Source: Achatina immaculata (Eukaryota; Mollusca; Gastropoda; Stylommatophora; Achatinidae). Taken from it: a stretch of 64,000 nucleotides of DNA. The position numbers and the translations under genes are program-made. Below the pieces are notes generated by a model, which was given only the letters and a program-made list of their open reading frames with translations, had not been told where the DNA came from and did not search any database. The DNA lies in assembly GCA_009760885.1 (NCBI GenBank), contig CM019691.1, forward strand, positions 25,791,314-25,855,313. The letters run 5' to 3'. Of the stretch, positions 35,796-46,599 are shown piece after piece (the first letter of the stretch is position 1; each line of letters opens with the position of its first letter).

Positions 35796-36340
35796 AGTTA
35801 TGTATTTCTATTTATGGGCTTTCGTTATTCAGCCACACCTAACATTCTCCTCTTCAACAATCATAACCTCTCTCCACTAAGCTCCACTCCCTTCTCACTT
35901 GTTACACATAGTTCAGAACCTTCTCGCCCCCACTATAATCATCTATTTCACCTTCTCCTGGCTAGGTTAACACTGTGTCACTCTCTCTCCCCTTCACAGT
36001 TTCCCCACCCACCACCCTCAGTTACGACCCACCCATCACACATCACAGGCTTCCATTTAAACATTCTCTACGTTCCGCCATGCGCATTTCTGACACACAG
36101 CGTCGGACAAGCCACATCTACTTACAAGTTACAGCTAAGTGCCCTATTCATGTTATTACCTTTTTTTTTAAAACATAGCATTCATGTGAATCTATACTTT
36201 CTATCTATATCTCCGCTCTCTATTTCTTCGTCCTGTATGTTTTTGTATGATTATGGTTCACACTGAAACGTCATACCTTTGTAATCGTTAAGTAATAAAG
36301 CTGTTTCTATTTTTGTTCCTAGTTTATACATTCTGGTATC
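35775..36340 (+). repeat. inverted second arm of the Penelope-like element
   Basis: Reverse complement of 33601-34085 plus a short piece of the RT (the AACGAAAATGGGTCACAGT stretch, also at 35495-35515 in reverse). The RT piece is joined directly to the 3' region, so this arm has lost the GIY-YIG part and most of the RT. Confidence 0.88.
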
Positions 36341-36699
36341 ACAGCTTTACTGCAGTGCTTCGTGTAAGGTTAATTATAGTGACTTTATTGTCTTTATCAA
36401 GACTGAATACTAGTTGAATCCCGTCAAAATGATGGGAAAGAAATGAAAATGTGATTAAAAAAAAAACAACTTAAGACTATGGTAAAGTTTTAACAAGAAG
36501 ATTTCTGTACTACTCTTAATATATTGTCGCTATATATTCAATAAAATAGGGAATGTCAACTAGTTCTGTGCATAATACGTGCATCCGAGTTCGACGTTTA
36601 TAACAGTAAACATCGAGCTCAAAGCGAAAGGAAAAAAAAACTGCCTGACTCTATAATCAAATAATAACTTTTACTAACTGTAGTTCTAACAGTTGTAAC

Positions 36700-37184
36700 C
36701 ACTTCATCATCATCATCATCATCCTACGGAAGGTTGGCTGCAGTGAATCTCCACTCTGTTCTGTTTTTTGTCTTCATAGTGCACTCGGCTAAGCTGGTTC
36801 ATGCCCATCTCTTGATGCTGTCCACCCATCTATGTCGCTCTGATTCTCTTCTGCTCGATCTTTCCCTCAAGAAGTGTCTTCAGTACAGTATTATGCCTTT
36901 TGACATACGCAGAGTGTCTCAGTTATCCTGGTTTTTTTAAAAATGAATTTAAATGTTTCTCTTTTCACTTTTAGCTGACTTAGCACTTCTTTGCTCTCCA
37001 TTTGATACGCCCTATTCTTCTATATATATCCACATTTCAAAGGCCTCAATTTTCCTTTCTGTTGTCTTATTCAAGGCTTCTACACCATAAAGGAGTATTT
37101 AGTATATGTAGCATTTTACGATGCGTAATCTCCGTTGCTGTGATATTTGTTTTGATGTAAGAATCTTCCTCATTATGCTGAAGA

Positions 37185-37229
<45 letters not shown>

Positions 37230-37413
37230 GCGAGTGCGTGCGTGTTGCCATTCCTATTCGTCTATTAATTTCCGTTTCGCACTTTCTATTCTCTGTTATT
37301 ATGTGTCCTAAATACCTGAAGCTTTTCACATGTTCAAGGAATTCTCCATTTACTTTTGTATTTACGGCTGGCTTTATTTCTTCTCTGCTGATTACCATAG
37401 CATTAGTCTTTCT
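36700..37413 (-). mobile_element. LINE family D, 3' fragment with (GAT)n tail
   Basis: Minus-strand RT end: VNGEFLEHVKSFRYLGHIIT, RRIGMA, then FSIMRKILTSKQISQQRRLR and TLLYGVEA.., with later stops. It ends in (GATGAT)n at 36705-36723, an RTE-like microsatellite tail. A CT/AG dinucleotide run (about 37181-37226) has expanded inside it. The upstream part continues at 37553. Confidence 0.8.
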
Positions 37414-37552
37414 TCTTCTTCTTCTTTGTTCGCTTCTACCACCAAGACTGCCTTGTGATCCTACTGAATTTACCCCTATAGGACCACAAGAGGTTCAGAG
37501 TATCGCACGGCTTGAGCCTATATTCTTGATGGATCTCAGAAGCGGGACTGCG
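37414..37552 (-). mobile_element. (GAA)n-tailed retroposon, copy 3, strongly 5'-truncated
   Basis: 139 bp between two copies of ATTAGTCTTTCT (37402-37413 and 37553-37564). It keeps the tail and the GTTCGCTTCTACCACCAAGA box (complement strand shown). It ends at the GAAGCGGGACTGC position. Confidence 0.9.
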
Positions 37553-37760
37553 ATTAGTCTTTCTGACATTTATCTTCAGTTCATACTTTTTTTGCGTTTA
37601 TTTGCATCACTGCGTTCTATAGTTCCTTTTGGTTTTCTGCCGTCAGCACGGTGGCATAGATTACATTAATGTATAGTCCAGGCATCTCACTAATTTCTTT
37701 GAACACCTTCTCTGTCTAGAAGTTAAACAGACATAGAGAAAGGACCTCCTGTCTGACCTC
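37553..37760 (-). mobile_element. LINE family D, continuation beyond nested insertion
   Basis: Carries on the RT frame upstream of MVISREEIKP (read on the minus strand). It is separated from the rest by the 139-bp (GAA)n-tailed insertion. Confidence 0.6.
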
Positions 37761-39060
37761 CTGTTGGTGTTGAGTAGTTTGTGTTGGACTGCACAGTTAC
37801 TGTCTTTTCCCAATACAGGTCTGGCATCTACATTAATGAATCTCTTTCAGACTGTCGAAATAGAAGAGATGGAGAAACAACAGAAGACAAGAGAGATATA
37901 TGAAGAAATTAAGAAACTCATAGGCGCGAACCATAAACTGAATCGGTATGGCCGCATTTTAAAGGCAAGTCGGGACAACTCTTGATGTAATGCCCAGACA
38001 CAAATAAACGGTGGAGGACAAAAACTCCTAGTTTTAATTATTTCCCCTGGACTAGAATGTTGGTATAGACGTCAGAGGGTGAAAAAGAAAATGACTATCA
38101 GTCAGAGCTTAGACACTTTTTAGTTTACTGGGTACCTCTTACAGCCTGGTGAGAGATATAACTATGGGTCGTTGGCATCTAGGACTAACCAGGCAAAATA
38201 TGATTTCTCTCTCCTCTCTTCTCCGCCACCGGAGCGACAGAATTACCATTGGAGATATTTGAATTATTACTGTTATTTTTTTTTTCTTAGCAGTAAGCTA
38301 AAGAAGCAGTCAAACGAATATACTCCATATAACAATCTTAATCAGTCTCTGTGTGTGTTTGTGTGAGTGGTATTGTTTTTGTGCTGAAGTGTTTCCAACA
38401 CTTTCGTCACTTCCTACGAAGTCTAAGATTATGCACACTCATGAATCGTATTCATCAAATATAAGAATGTATTGTCTATACAACTAAAGTTGTGGTTTTA
38501 GGAAGAAAAAAATATTTCCTAACATCACAGGGGTGATATATTCCTTATGCGGAAGATTTTTTTTTTTTGGTGGTGGTGGTGTGTGTGTGTGTGTGCGCGC
38601 GCTACTTTTTGGTGCAAGAAGATCAGTTGTTCTGCGTGTTGTCTTCTCTGCCTGAAACAGTCTTAGGGTCTCAGACAATGTTATCATTTCGTGTACAACG
38701 AATGGCCAACCAGGTCAGTTATTATCACAATTTTGTCTCTAATTTGGTGGTGGGGGGGGCGGACAGGGCCACTGCGCCTCAACAGTCTTCAGGAGTACAA
38801 CCCTCTGCTTTGATTCTCCACTTCCATCACCATAATCATCGGGCCTGACAAGTTAACGAAGGAAAGCTGCATTCACGACACCCATTCAACCATCTTCTTT
38901 TTCGTCAATCTCTGTGAAACAGCGAGCTGGTGTTCTTTGCAATCTATGCAGTGAAGATGTTGAGGTAATGAAAATAGATGAATGCGTGGTACAGTATTAT
39001 AAAAATATAGAAAGAGTGAGGAAAGTGACCAGAAACAAGAATGGCAGAAAGCAAGATGAT
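37761..39060. other. intergenic, no gene recognised
   Basis: Open stretches are short and featureless. A piece of repeat family E may lie at 38915-38990 (GGTGTTCTTTGCAATCTATG). Confidence 0.4.
38569..38601. repeat. (GGT)n-(GT)n-(GC)n microsatellite
   Basis: Alternating purine-pyrimidine GT run passing into GCGCGCGC after a GGT run. This is the type of sequence that can adopt Z-DNA. Confidence 0.9.
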
Positions 39061-39068
39061 TAGGTATA

Positions 39069-40399
39069 CTTCTTCTTATTCTTCTTCGTTCGCTTCTACC
39101 ACCAAGACCGCCCCGTGATCCTACTGAATTTACCCCGAAAGGACCACACGAGATCCCAGAGAGGACTACAAGAGGTTCATAGTATCGCAGGGCTTGAGCC
39201 TGTATTCTCGGTGGGTCTCAGAAGCGTTATTGCGTGACACCGTGGTCTTCGTTGCACCAGTTTAGTCTAGAGTTGGACTTTCTCACCGGAAAACCTCGAC
39301 GTGTTTTGGATATCCGTGTATCCCCGCCGGGTGAGAGATGGTTGCCCATCCAGTCCAGCATTGGACTTTCTCACCGGAAAACCTCAGCGTCATTAGGATA
39401 CGCATACATCCCCGTCGGGTGAGAGGTGGTTGCCTATCTAGACTGCACTGGTCCAGTGACTCCGACTTCAGCATTTTGTGGTCGTGGCCGCTACCCTTCC
39501 TTTTGGTGACCAGGACGGAGCTTTTGCCCAGGAAGACGAATACTCGCCACTAGTAAGTTTCACCCATGGGTTGAGCCGCTTTAAGCATATTATCCTAGTA
39601 TGGGCGTGTTTGGGACGTGACTGACCTCTAGAGCGGAGGTACCGTGACATGAGTAGCCATAAAGTTTCACCTCTGGTTTAAGCCCGTTTAGGCATATTTC
39701 ACCAGTATGGGTGTATATCGGACGTGGCCGGCCTCTAGAGCATAGGTGCTATGGTATGTGTTAGCTCTCGCCGCGATACTATTGGACATACCAATTAACT
39801 TCACTTTATCCTATCCATCACCTTTTCACATCGGCGCCGCACGGCAACCCTAATTGCTTTTTCGCATTTTCTTCATTGGCCGGGAGAAGTTTCACTCCAC
39901 GCGCGGCATCTGAAGAATCTCGCCAGCAGTGTCTTAACCTCTGGGTTAAGCTGGTTCAGGCAATTCGCCCGGTGTGAGTGCAAATAAGACGTGGTCGACT
40001 TCCAGAGCAGAGGTGCCGTGTTTGAGCAGACCTGACCTCGAGACTACTGATTACTTTACTTAATCCTTCCTTTCACCTTTTCCACAGTGGCGCTGCATGG
40101 CAACCCCATTCGCACCTTTCTTCACTGGCCGGGAGAAGCCCCACTCCACGCACGGCAGCTGAAGAATCTCGCCAGCAGCGGTAGATGAGCTACCAAATAT
40201 GACTCTCATCTACCCGAAGCGTCTGGTTTTCAGGCGCCAGATATTCACCTACGTCCTTTCTCCTATCAGTTTGAACAGTTCTGCCACGAGAAGGCCAAGA
40301 GCTGGACTTGATTGTCAGAGGCTATTTGAGACGCACGCCTTGGAGACTTTCCATTGGAGTGGAGAGCGTATCCCCCACCCTACAGTCCTTAGGACCGAA
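39069..40399 (-). mobile_element. (GAA)n-tailed retroposon, copy 4, near full length
   Basis: 1,331 bp flanked by TAGGTATA (39061-39068 and 40400-40407). Same order of parts as copy 1: tail, CTTCTACCACCAAGACCGCC box, CTTTCTCACCGGAAAACCTC subrepeats (two instead of three), the GCATATTTCACC.GTATGGG units and the GAGATGAGC-side end. No coding frame. Confidence 0.88.
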
Positions 40400-40564
40400 T
40401 AGGTATAAATGAAGGACATATAGCAATCCGATATTTCGGCAAAAGTCTTTTTCAAGGAGCACATACAAAACAACACAACAAATAAAAACACGGAAAATGG
40501 ATGAAGAATATGTAGACGTAGCCTTTTGGTCTCCTCCTTGCAATAAAGTCCTTCACGAAATGCC

Positions 40565-40865
40565 TAATGTTAAGGTACATCATTGTATAGCTGTGGAGCA
40601 GATTATCGTGATTATTAATTTTTTTTTCAGACCCCGAGTGCAGCTAATAAGGAACGGATGCGCAGTATTTCTTTAGCACGTTACACCGCCATGGAGACTA
40701 TGACAATCCCTGTCCCGTTAGTCAGGGTAGGCCTGTTATTGGAGGTACCAACGGAGAGGTGGGACAGGGGTTTGGTCAGTTGTGGTTCGCCAACCCTGAC
40801 GCCAGCATGTCAGCAATGGGTCGCTGATTGCCAAACTGGACAGCGCCTTCTCTCCCACTCATTCT
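40565..40865. repeat. interspersed repeat family E, copy 3
   Basis: Aligns by eye along its length with 27895-28205 (TTTTTTTTCAGACCCCGAGT.., GTACCAACGGAGAGGTGGGA.., CAGCAATGGGTCGCTGATTG). A fragment in reverse orientation lies at about 47135-47230. Confidence 0.7.
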
Positions 40866-41239
40866 ATGATATATGTGGTTAATAGTTTTCCGATGGAAGT
40901 AAAAAAGCCGATGATGATATCATTATTTCATTCAATGGTTTCTTGGTACTTCTTGTACCAGTGTATCTTTGTTGCAGATGGCGAACTATTCCAGTAACAG
41001 ATTTTTTTTAAAAAAACACACAACTTTGTGATATTCATGAAGTGCTATGCTTGTAGATTAGTCTGAAGACTTCATGTTGCCAGTTGGAGAAGCAAAAAAA
41101 TACCACAATCGTTTCCCTTTGACTTCGGTCGGTTTGTGTAGTTTTGCTCCAACAGGCTTTGTCTAAATATGTTCACCCAGGAGTTCCCCACATGTGTTCC
41201 GCGACTTCATAATCAGCTTGGTATTAAGTGTCATTTGTT

Positions 41240-41530
41240 AAATAACACTCATTCGGTCATTTGCATATCCCTTGCGGAACTTTGCCTCCTTAACAGCTCT
41301 CCTGTAGGCCTCCCGGTTGTAAGCAAGATGCCCTGCTGCTGATGTATCCATTTGCAGATTATCAACGATGTCTTGCAGCCATCTTCGCCTTGATCTTCCG
41401 CTCTTTCTTTTTCCCATTATGTACCCTTCCAAGACGGTCTTCTCTAAATTATCATGACGTTTAATGTGTCCAAATTAAAGTTTTCTCTGTTTAATCCTCT
41501 TTACTACCCGGCCTTCTTTTCTTGTTGTAT
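41240..41530 (-). mobile_element. LINE family C, 3' fragment, copy 1
   Basis: Minus-strand C-terminus GYIMGKRKSGRSRRRWLQDI, NLQMDTSAAGHLAYNREAYR and RAVKEAKFRKGYAND. It is followed within 5 bp by the 5' end of family-A copy 2. Confidence 0.85.
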
Positions 41531-41534
41531 GAAT

Positions 41535-44500
41535 CCCCCGTGTGGTACCAGGGATCTGCAAAGAATAGGACCACTGTACGCATGATCGTAAAAGGCGACT
41601 AAGGAGGGTTCGGCATAGACCCAGCAACCCTATCTGATAAAAAAAAAACTATCAGACTGCTAAAGAAACAGAAGCAAGGGAAAAAAAACACATGCAGGTA
41701 GAAGGAGAAATGCTTATCAGGAAACTGAGCCTATGAAGGTTGTGGATGAAAGCTGGCCACTGGAAGTCCCCAGCCTAACTGCAGACCTCCTGGAACCTAA
41801 ACACAAGATGCAAATAGGCAGCTGGAATGTAAGAATAATTAACCAGACTGGAAAACTAGCACAAACCATCAAGGAAATGCACAGATGCACACTAGACATA
41901 CTAGGAATACAAGAAGCAAGATGGACAGGACAAGGCAGAATGAAATTAACAACACAGCACACAGAAGATACAATAATATGGTCAGGTAAAGAAGATCATC
42001 ATGAAGGAGGCGTAGCATTGATTATAACAAAAGAAACATCAAGAGCATTGCTGAAATGGATCCCTATAAATGAGAGATTATTATATGCATGCTTCAACTC
42101 AAGATTCACGAAGCTGTCTATTATAGTTTGTTATGCACCAACAGAATCAGCTGAAGACGAATTAAAAGAAGATTTTTACAACAGCCTCCAAGCCACAGTA
42201 GAAACAATACCCAAGCATGATATGCTACTCATCTTGGGCGACTTCAATGCAAAAGTATGTGAAGGAAATGAAGATAGAAGAAGAATCATGGGAAGAGAAG
42301 GAATCTGAGAAATAAATGAAAATGGAGAAAGACTGTGCAGTTTCTGTGAAGAAAACATGATGACCATCGGAGGGACAATTTTCCAACACAAAAACATCCA
42401 TAAGGTGACTTGGAGGTCCCCAGATAAAACCACAGAAAACCAAATCGATCACATACTAATAAACAACAAGTGGAAATGGTCCCTACAAGATGTGAGAGCA
42501 AGGAAAGGAGCAGATGTAGGAATTAGTCATAATCTTCTGGTAGCAAAAATAAAACTAAAATTAAGGAAAGCCGAAATCGGAGAACACAGAAAGATACGTT
42601 TTGATACAAGAAAAATGAAAGACCAGCAAACAAGGAATGAATCCTTAATAGTACTTAAGAAACGCTTCAGTATCCTACAAGACGAAGCAGAAATGTTCAT
42701 ATTAGAGTTCAGTAAAACACTACAGGAGACAGCAAAAGAGGTGTTGGGATATCGGAAAAGGAGAAAAGAGGAATGGATAAGCAAGACCACATGGGAAAAG
42801 ATAAAGGAAAAGAAAAGAAATCATGAGAAAATTACTGAACACCAAATCACAAAGGCTAAAAGAACAAGTTTTAAGTAATTATGCACAAAAAGACAAAGAA
42901 GTGAAGGAATCATGCCGTCAAGATAAACGTCAATACTATGACAACTTAGCAGAAGCAGCAGAGAAAGCAGCATATGCCGATGACATGAAAACCATATACA
43001 AAATCACAAAGCAGATGACAGGTAACTTCAGCACAAGATGTGAGAGTGCAATAAGGACACATAAGGAACAACTGGTCAGTGGAGAAAGAGAAAAAATTGA
43101 AAGATGGAGGGAACACTTTAACACCCTACTAAACAGAACACAAGCAGTACAAACAATAGACATACCTGAAGCAAAAATGGAACTAAACATCAATACAGGA
43201 CCTATAACAACAAGTGAAGTAAAGGAGGCAATAAAGAAGCTAAAATTAGACAGGGCACCAGGTGAAGATGAAGTGACTGCTGAGATGTTGAAAGCAGAAG
43301 AAACAGAAACACCAAAACAACTCTGCAGGATACTACAACAAATTTGGGATCTAGAAAAAGCTCCAGAAGAGTGGAAAACTGGCCTTATAGTAAAACTACC
43401 AAAGAAGGGTGACCTCAGAGATTGCGGGAACTGGAGAGGCATTACCCTACTGCCACTCACCAGTAAAGTATTTTGCAGAATAATCATCAACAGAATTGTA
43501 CCAGAACTTGATGGAAAACTTTGGAAAGAGCAGGCAGGATTTAGGAAAGGAAGATTATGCATAGACCACATATTTGTACGTAGACAAATATTAGAACAGG
43601 CAAATGAGTGGCATAGCACAACATATGCATTGTTTATAGATTTTGAGAAAGCCTTTGACAGTGTCAATAGAGATGCACTGTGGAAAATCCTAAGATGGCA
43701 TGGCCTCCCTCATAAGATAGTGAATGTAATCAAAGCCCTATACGAGGGTTTTCAGTGCAAAGTGATCTGTGGAGAACATACCTCCAGCAGCTTTAGGGTA
43801 CACACAGGAGTGAAGCAGGGATGTGTACTATCACCAACATTATTTATCTTGGAAGTAGACTGGTTAATGAAGGAGGCAACATCAGACAAACGCAGAGGAT
43901 TACAATGGACCCTCAACACAGTATTGGAGGACCTTGACTTTGCGGACGACATTTGTCTACTATTAAGCAGCCACAAAGAAATGCAAGATAAAATAAACAA
44001 GCTAACTCAGAATGCAAACAACATAGGACTAAAGATCAACGCAGGAAAGACAAAGTTAATTAAGCAAAATTGAACAAGAGAAATGTACTCAGAGTAGATA
44101 GCAAGTTAGTGTAGGAGGTCAATGACTTTGTATATCTTGGCAGTAGAGTAGTAGAAAATGGAGACAACACAGAGGACATCAACAGCAGACTAACTAGAGC
44201 AAACCAGGCTTTTGCAGTGCTGCAGACTATATGGAAATCTAAAAAACTAAGCATGAATATGAAAATCAGGATATTTAATAGCAATGTTCTAAGTGTACTA
44301 CTCTATGGAAGTGAATGCTGGAAAATCACCAAAACAATAGAAAACAAGTTGAATTTTTTCCAGACTAAATGTTCACGAAGAATTAGACAAATATTTTTCC
44401 CAAACACTATAAGAAATAACATCTTGTTGGCAGAAATGCAGATGATGCCACTGACAGTAATTATTGAGGGAAAACGCTGGCGATGGTTGGGACATGTGCT

Positions 44501-44725
44501 CCGAATGACTGACAACTCACTACCAAAAATAGCACTAAGGTGGACACTACAGGGAAACAGAAGTAAGGGTAGACCAAAAGAGACATGGAGAAGAACAACA
44601 GAAAGGATGTTGAGCAATAGAGGGCTCACCTGGCCAAGAGCAGAAAAAAAGGCAAAGGACAGGCATTTGTGGAAAACCCTTGCGGAAGCCCCATGTGCCC
44701 TGGGCACTTAAGGTTCAGAGAGAGA
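41535..44725 (+). mobile_element. RTE-type LINE, family A copy 2, full length but decayed
   Basis: Same 5' leader (CCGTGTGGTACC) and GAGAGAGA tail as copy 1. The coding region 41733-44711 is broken by TGA at 42306-42308, a +1 shift near 42810-42835, a stop at 44071-44073 and further shifts before 44217. The endonuclease (LGDFNAKV) and RT motifs ([18 protein letters not shown]) are still visible. No convincing target duplication found. Confidence 0.93.
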
Positions 44726-44734
44726 ATATGTAAT

Positions 44735-46595
44735 CAGATTCAGATTAAGAGTATGAAACTGAACTGAATTCAAGTGACGAAGAGGAGTGGAAAATGAGAA
44801 ATCTTCAGATGAAGCCTTGATGAAGAAAATATTAGACTAACAAAATACGACACACGTGCCAAGGTAAGTTTACTTCTGAGTCAGTGAGAAGAAGTGGAAC
44901 TGGGACTTTGTTTATAATAACTAATAACTGTAGGCTGTTTTAGCAATAAACTAAGGTGTTATTTACAATACACTAAGATAGAGAATGCATAGTTTAGTAA
45001 ATGTGAGCAGTCTGTTATTGACTGTGAATGTAGGACCTTACTTAGTTATAAGGTGAGAAAGTTGAATGAGCTTCAGCAGTATTAAGTTGTTGTTAACTTG
45101 TACCTATATTTCTGGCAGTATTTGTACGCTCTGTGCTCTGAAATACATATATGTTACTTATTCTCTAAGTAATCGCTGCATTCGTATTAGATTTATTATG
45201 AATATTTTATTTAATTTCAGAACATTCAGTTATGACAAGGATCATGGAATGCCACGCCCCCATGAAAACTCTGTCATTAGAACAGTAATAGAAGTAACAG
45301 GTGCTAGATATAAAAGTGTGACATTTACTCATGTTTTCTGAAAGGAAGAATTCCGCCAGAAAGGACATGAGATGGGTAAGGAATAATGAAGCTCTCAGAG
45401 TGCAGTGAGGGATAACAAGACTGTAGTATTGATGTCGACGATTCACAAAACTGGACATTGTTTAATTAGTAAAAGAACTAACATAAATTTGAGGAGATAT
45501 TTGTTAGACAGCCAAATTTTGTCAGGGATTATGAGCATATGGGTGGGGTGAACAAAAGTGATCAAGTGATAAATGTGTATAATGCTTTGAGAAAGACAAA
45601 TAACTGTTAGTTTTTTTTAAAATTTTCATTTTTTTTTCAGACACTGCATATATTTTATTTCAGGATACGATGAACAAGAACCCAGACATAATAGAACTGC
45701 CAAGACTATCTAAACATGGACATTTAGATTTTACAGAAGAACTTGTTGGGGAGTTAGAAAATATATGGATAATTATATGACAATATGCCTGTCACAACAA
45801 AGCCTATGTTTTTTTTTCCTCGCCATGCAGATGGATCCTGAAATCACAGATAATCAGTAAAAATGCAAACTGTGGTATCAGATTAGTAGAGAGAAGTAAA
45901 AACAAATATTAGGCAATAAAAATGTGAAAGTTATGCTTTCAGAAATGGAGAAATTATTTATCTCTCTAACATAAATCATAATGCTACTAAATTTGGAACT
46001 ATCACCTGATAATATGTCCCCTGACATAATTATTTTCAGTGTAGAACTCGGTACATGAATGATTTGTTTTGTTTTATTCATTTTTATAACGTCATTTATG
46101 TCAAAATGAAATATTTTTATGTTTTGAAGTCAAGTTTCAGAATCTGACAGTTTGTTTTTTTTTCCTAACTATTTTACTGCAAGTGTTGACAATGTAAAAA
46201 CCTTGTCATTTCATTATTGTTGGTTAGATAGACTTCATATTTGAATATAATGTGCAAAAATATGGATATATTTTTTCATAAAATAATCAGTTTGTTCTCC
46301 AGTATTCCATTACTTTTTGTTTTTTCACCTTCTGTGTAAAAGAGTACTGTCATTATTTTTGTTATATTTTTATCCCGTACTTTATTTACATTTTGTGAGC
46401 CTACAGTCACGCTGATTCGAAAAAATGTCATTTTAAGGTTTAGAACATCAAACTACATCCAGTTTCAAACACAATGATATATAATAAAGATGTATCAGCA
46501 CTTTGTATAAGGAGTTCAAGACCTGTAACAAATTTCATATCTGTTAGGGTAATAAAAATGCTGAAAACCCTGTTTCTTAAGGGTTAAGGGTTAAT
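44735..46595 (+). pseudogene. decayed piggyBac-type transposase region
   Basis: In scattered frames: an acidic start (ETELNSSDEEEW), then DNKTVVLMSTIHKTGH and PNFVRDYEHMGGVNKSDQVI followed by NVYNALRKTN at 45512-45605. The P..V.DY...MGGV.KSDQ motif is diagnostic of piggyBac transposases, where its Asp is catalytic. The region ends at TTAAGGGTTAAGGGTTAA (about 46577-46594), like a piggyBac tip with TTAA. The left end was not found; the LINE A copy 2 may have separated it. Confidence 0.7.
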
Positions 46596-46599
46596 GGCA

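Larger units (their letters stand above)
33587..36376 (-). mobile_element. Penelope-like element with inverted arms and 15-bp target duplication
   Basis: TAGTGACTTTATTGT occurs at 33572-33586 and 36377-36391, so everything between entered as one insertion. The main copy is on the minus strand: RT (34960-35795), then a GIY-YIG endonuclease (34065-34336), then the 3' region to 33601. The right arm (35775-36340) is an inverted, internally deleted second copy. Penelope-like elements pair this RT with GIY-YIG and often carry such terminal repeats. A (GAA)n-tailed retroposon sits between the two domains. Confidence 0.9.
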
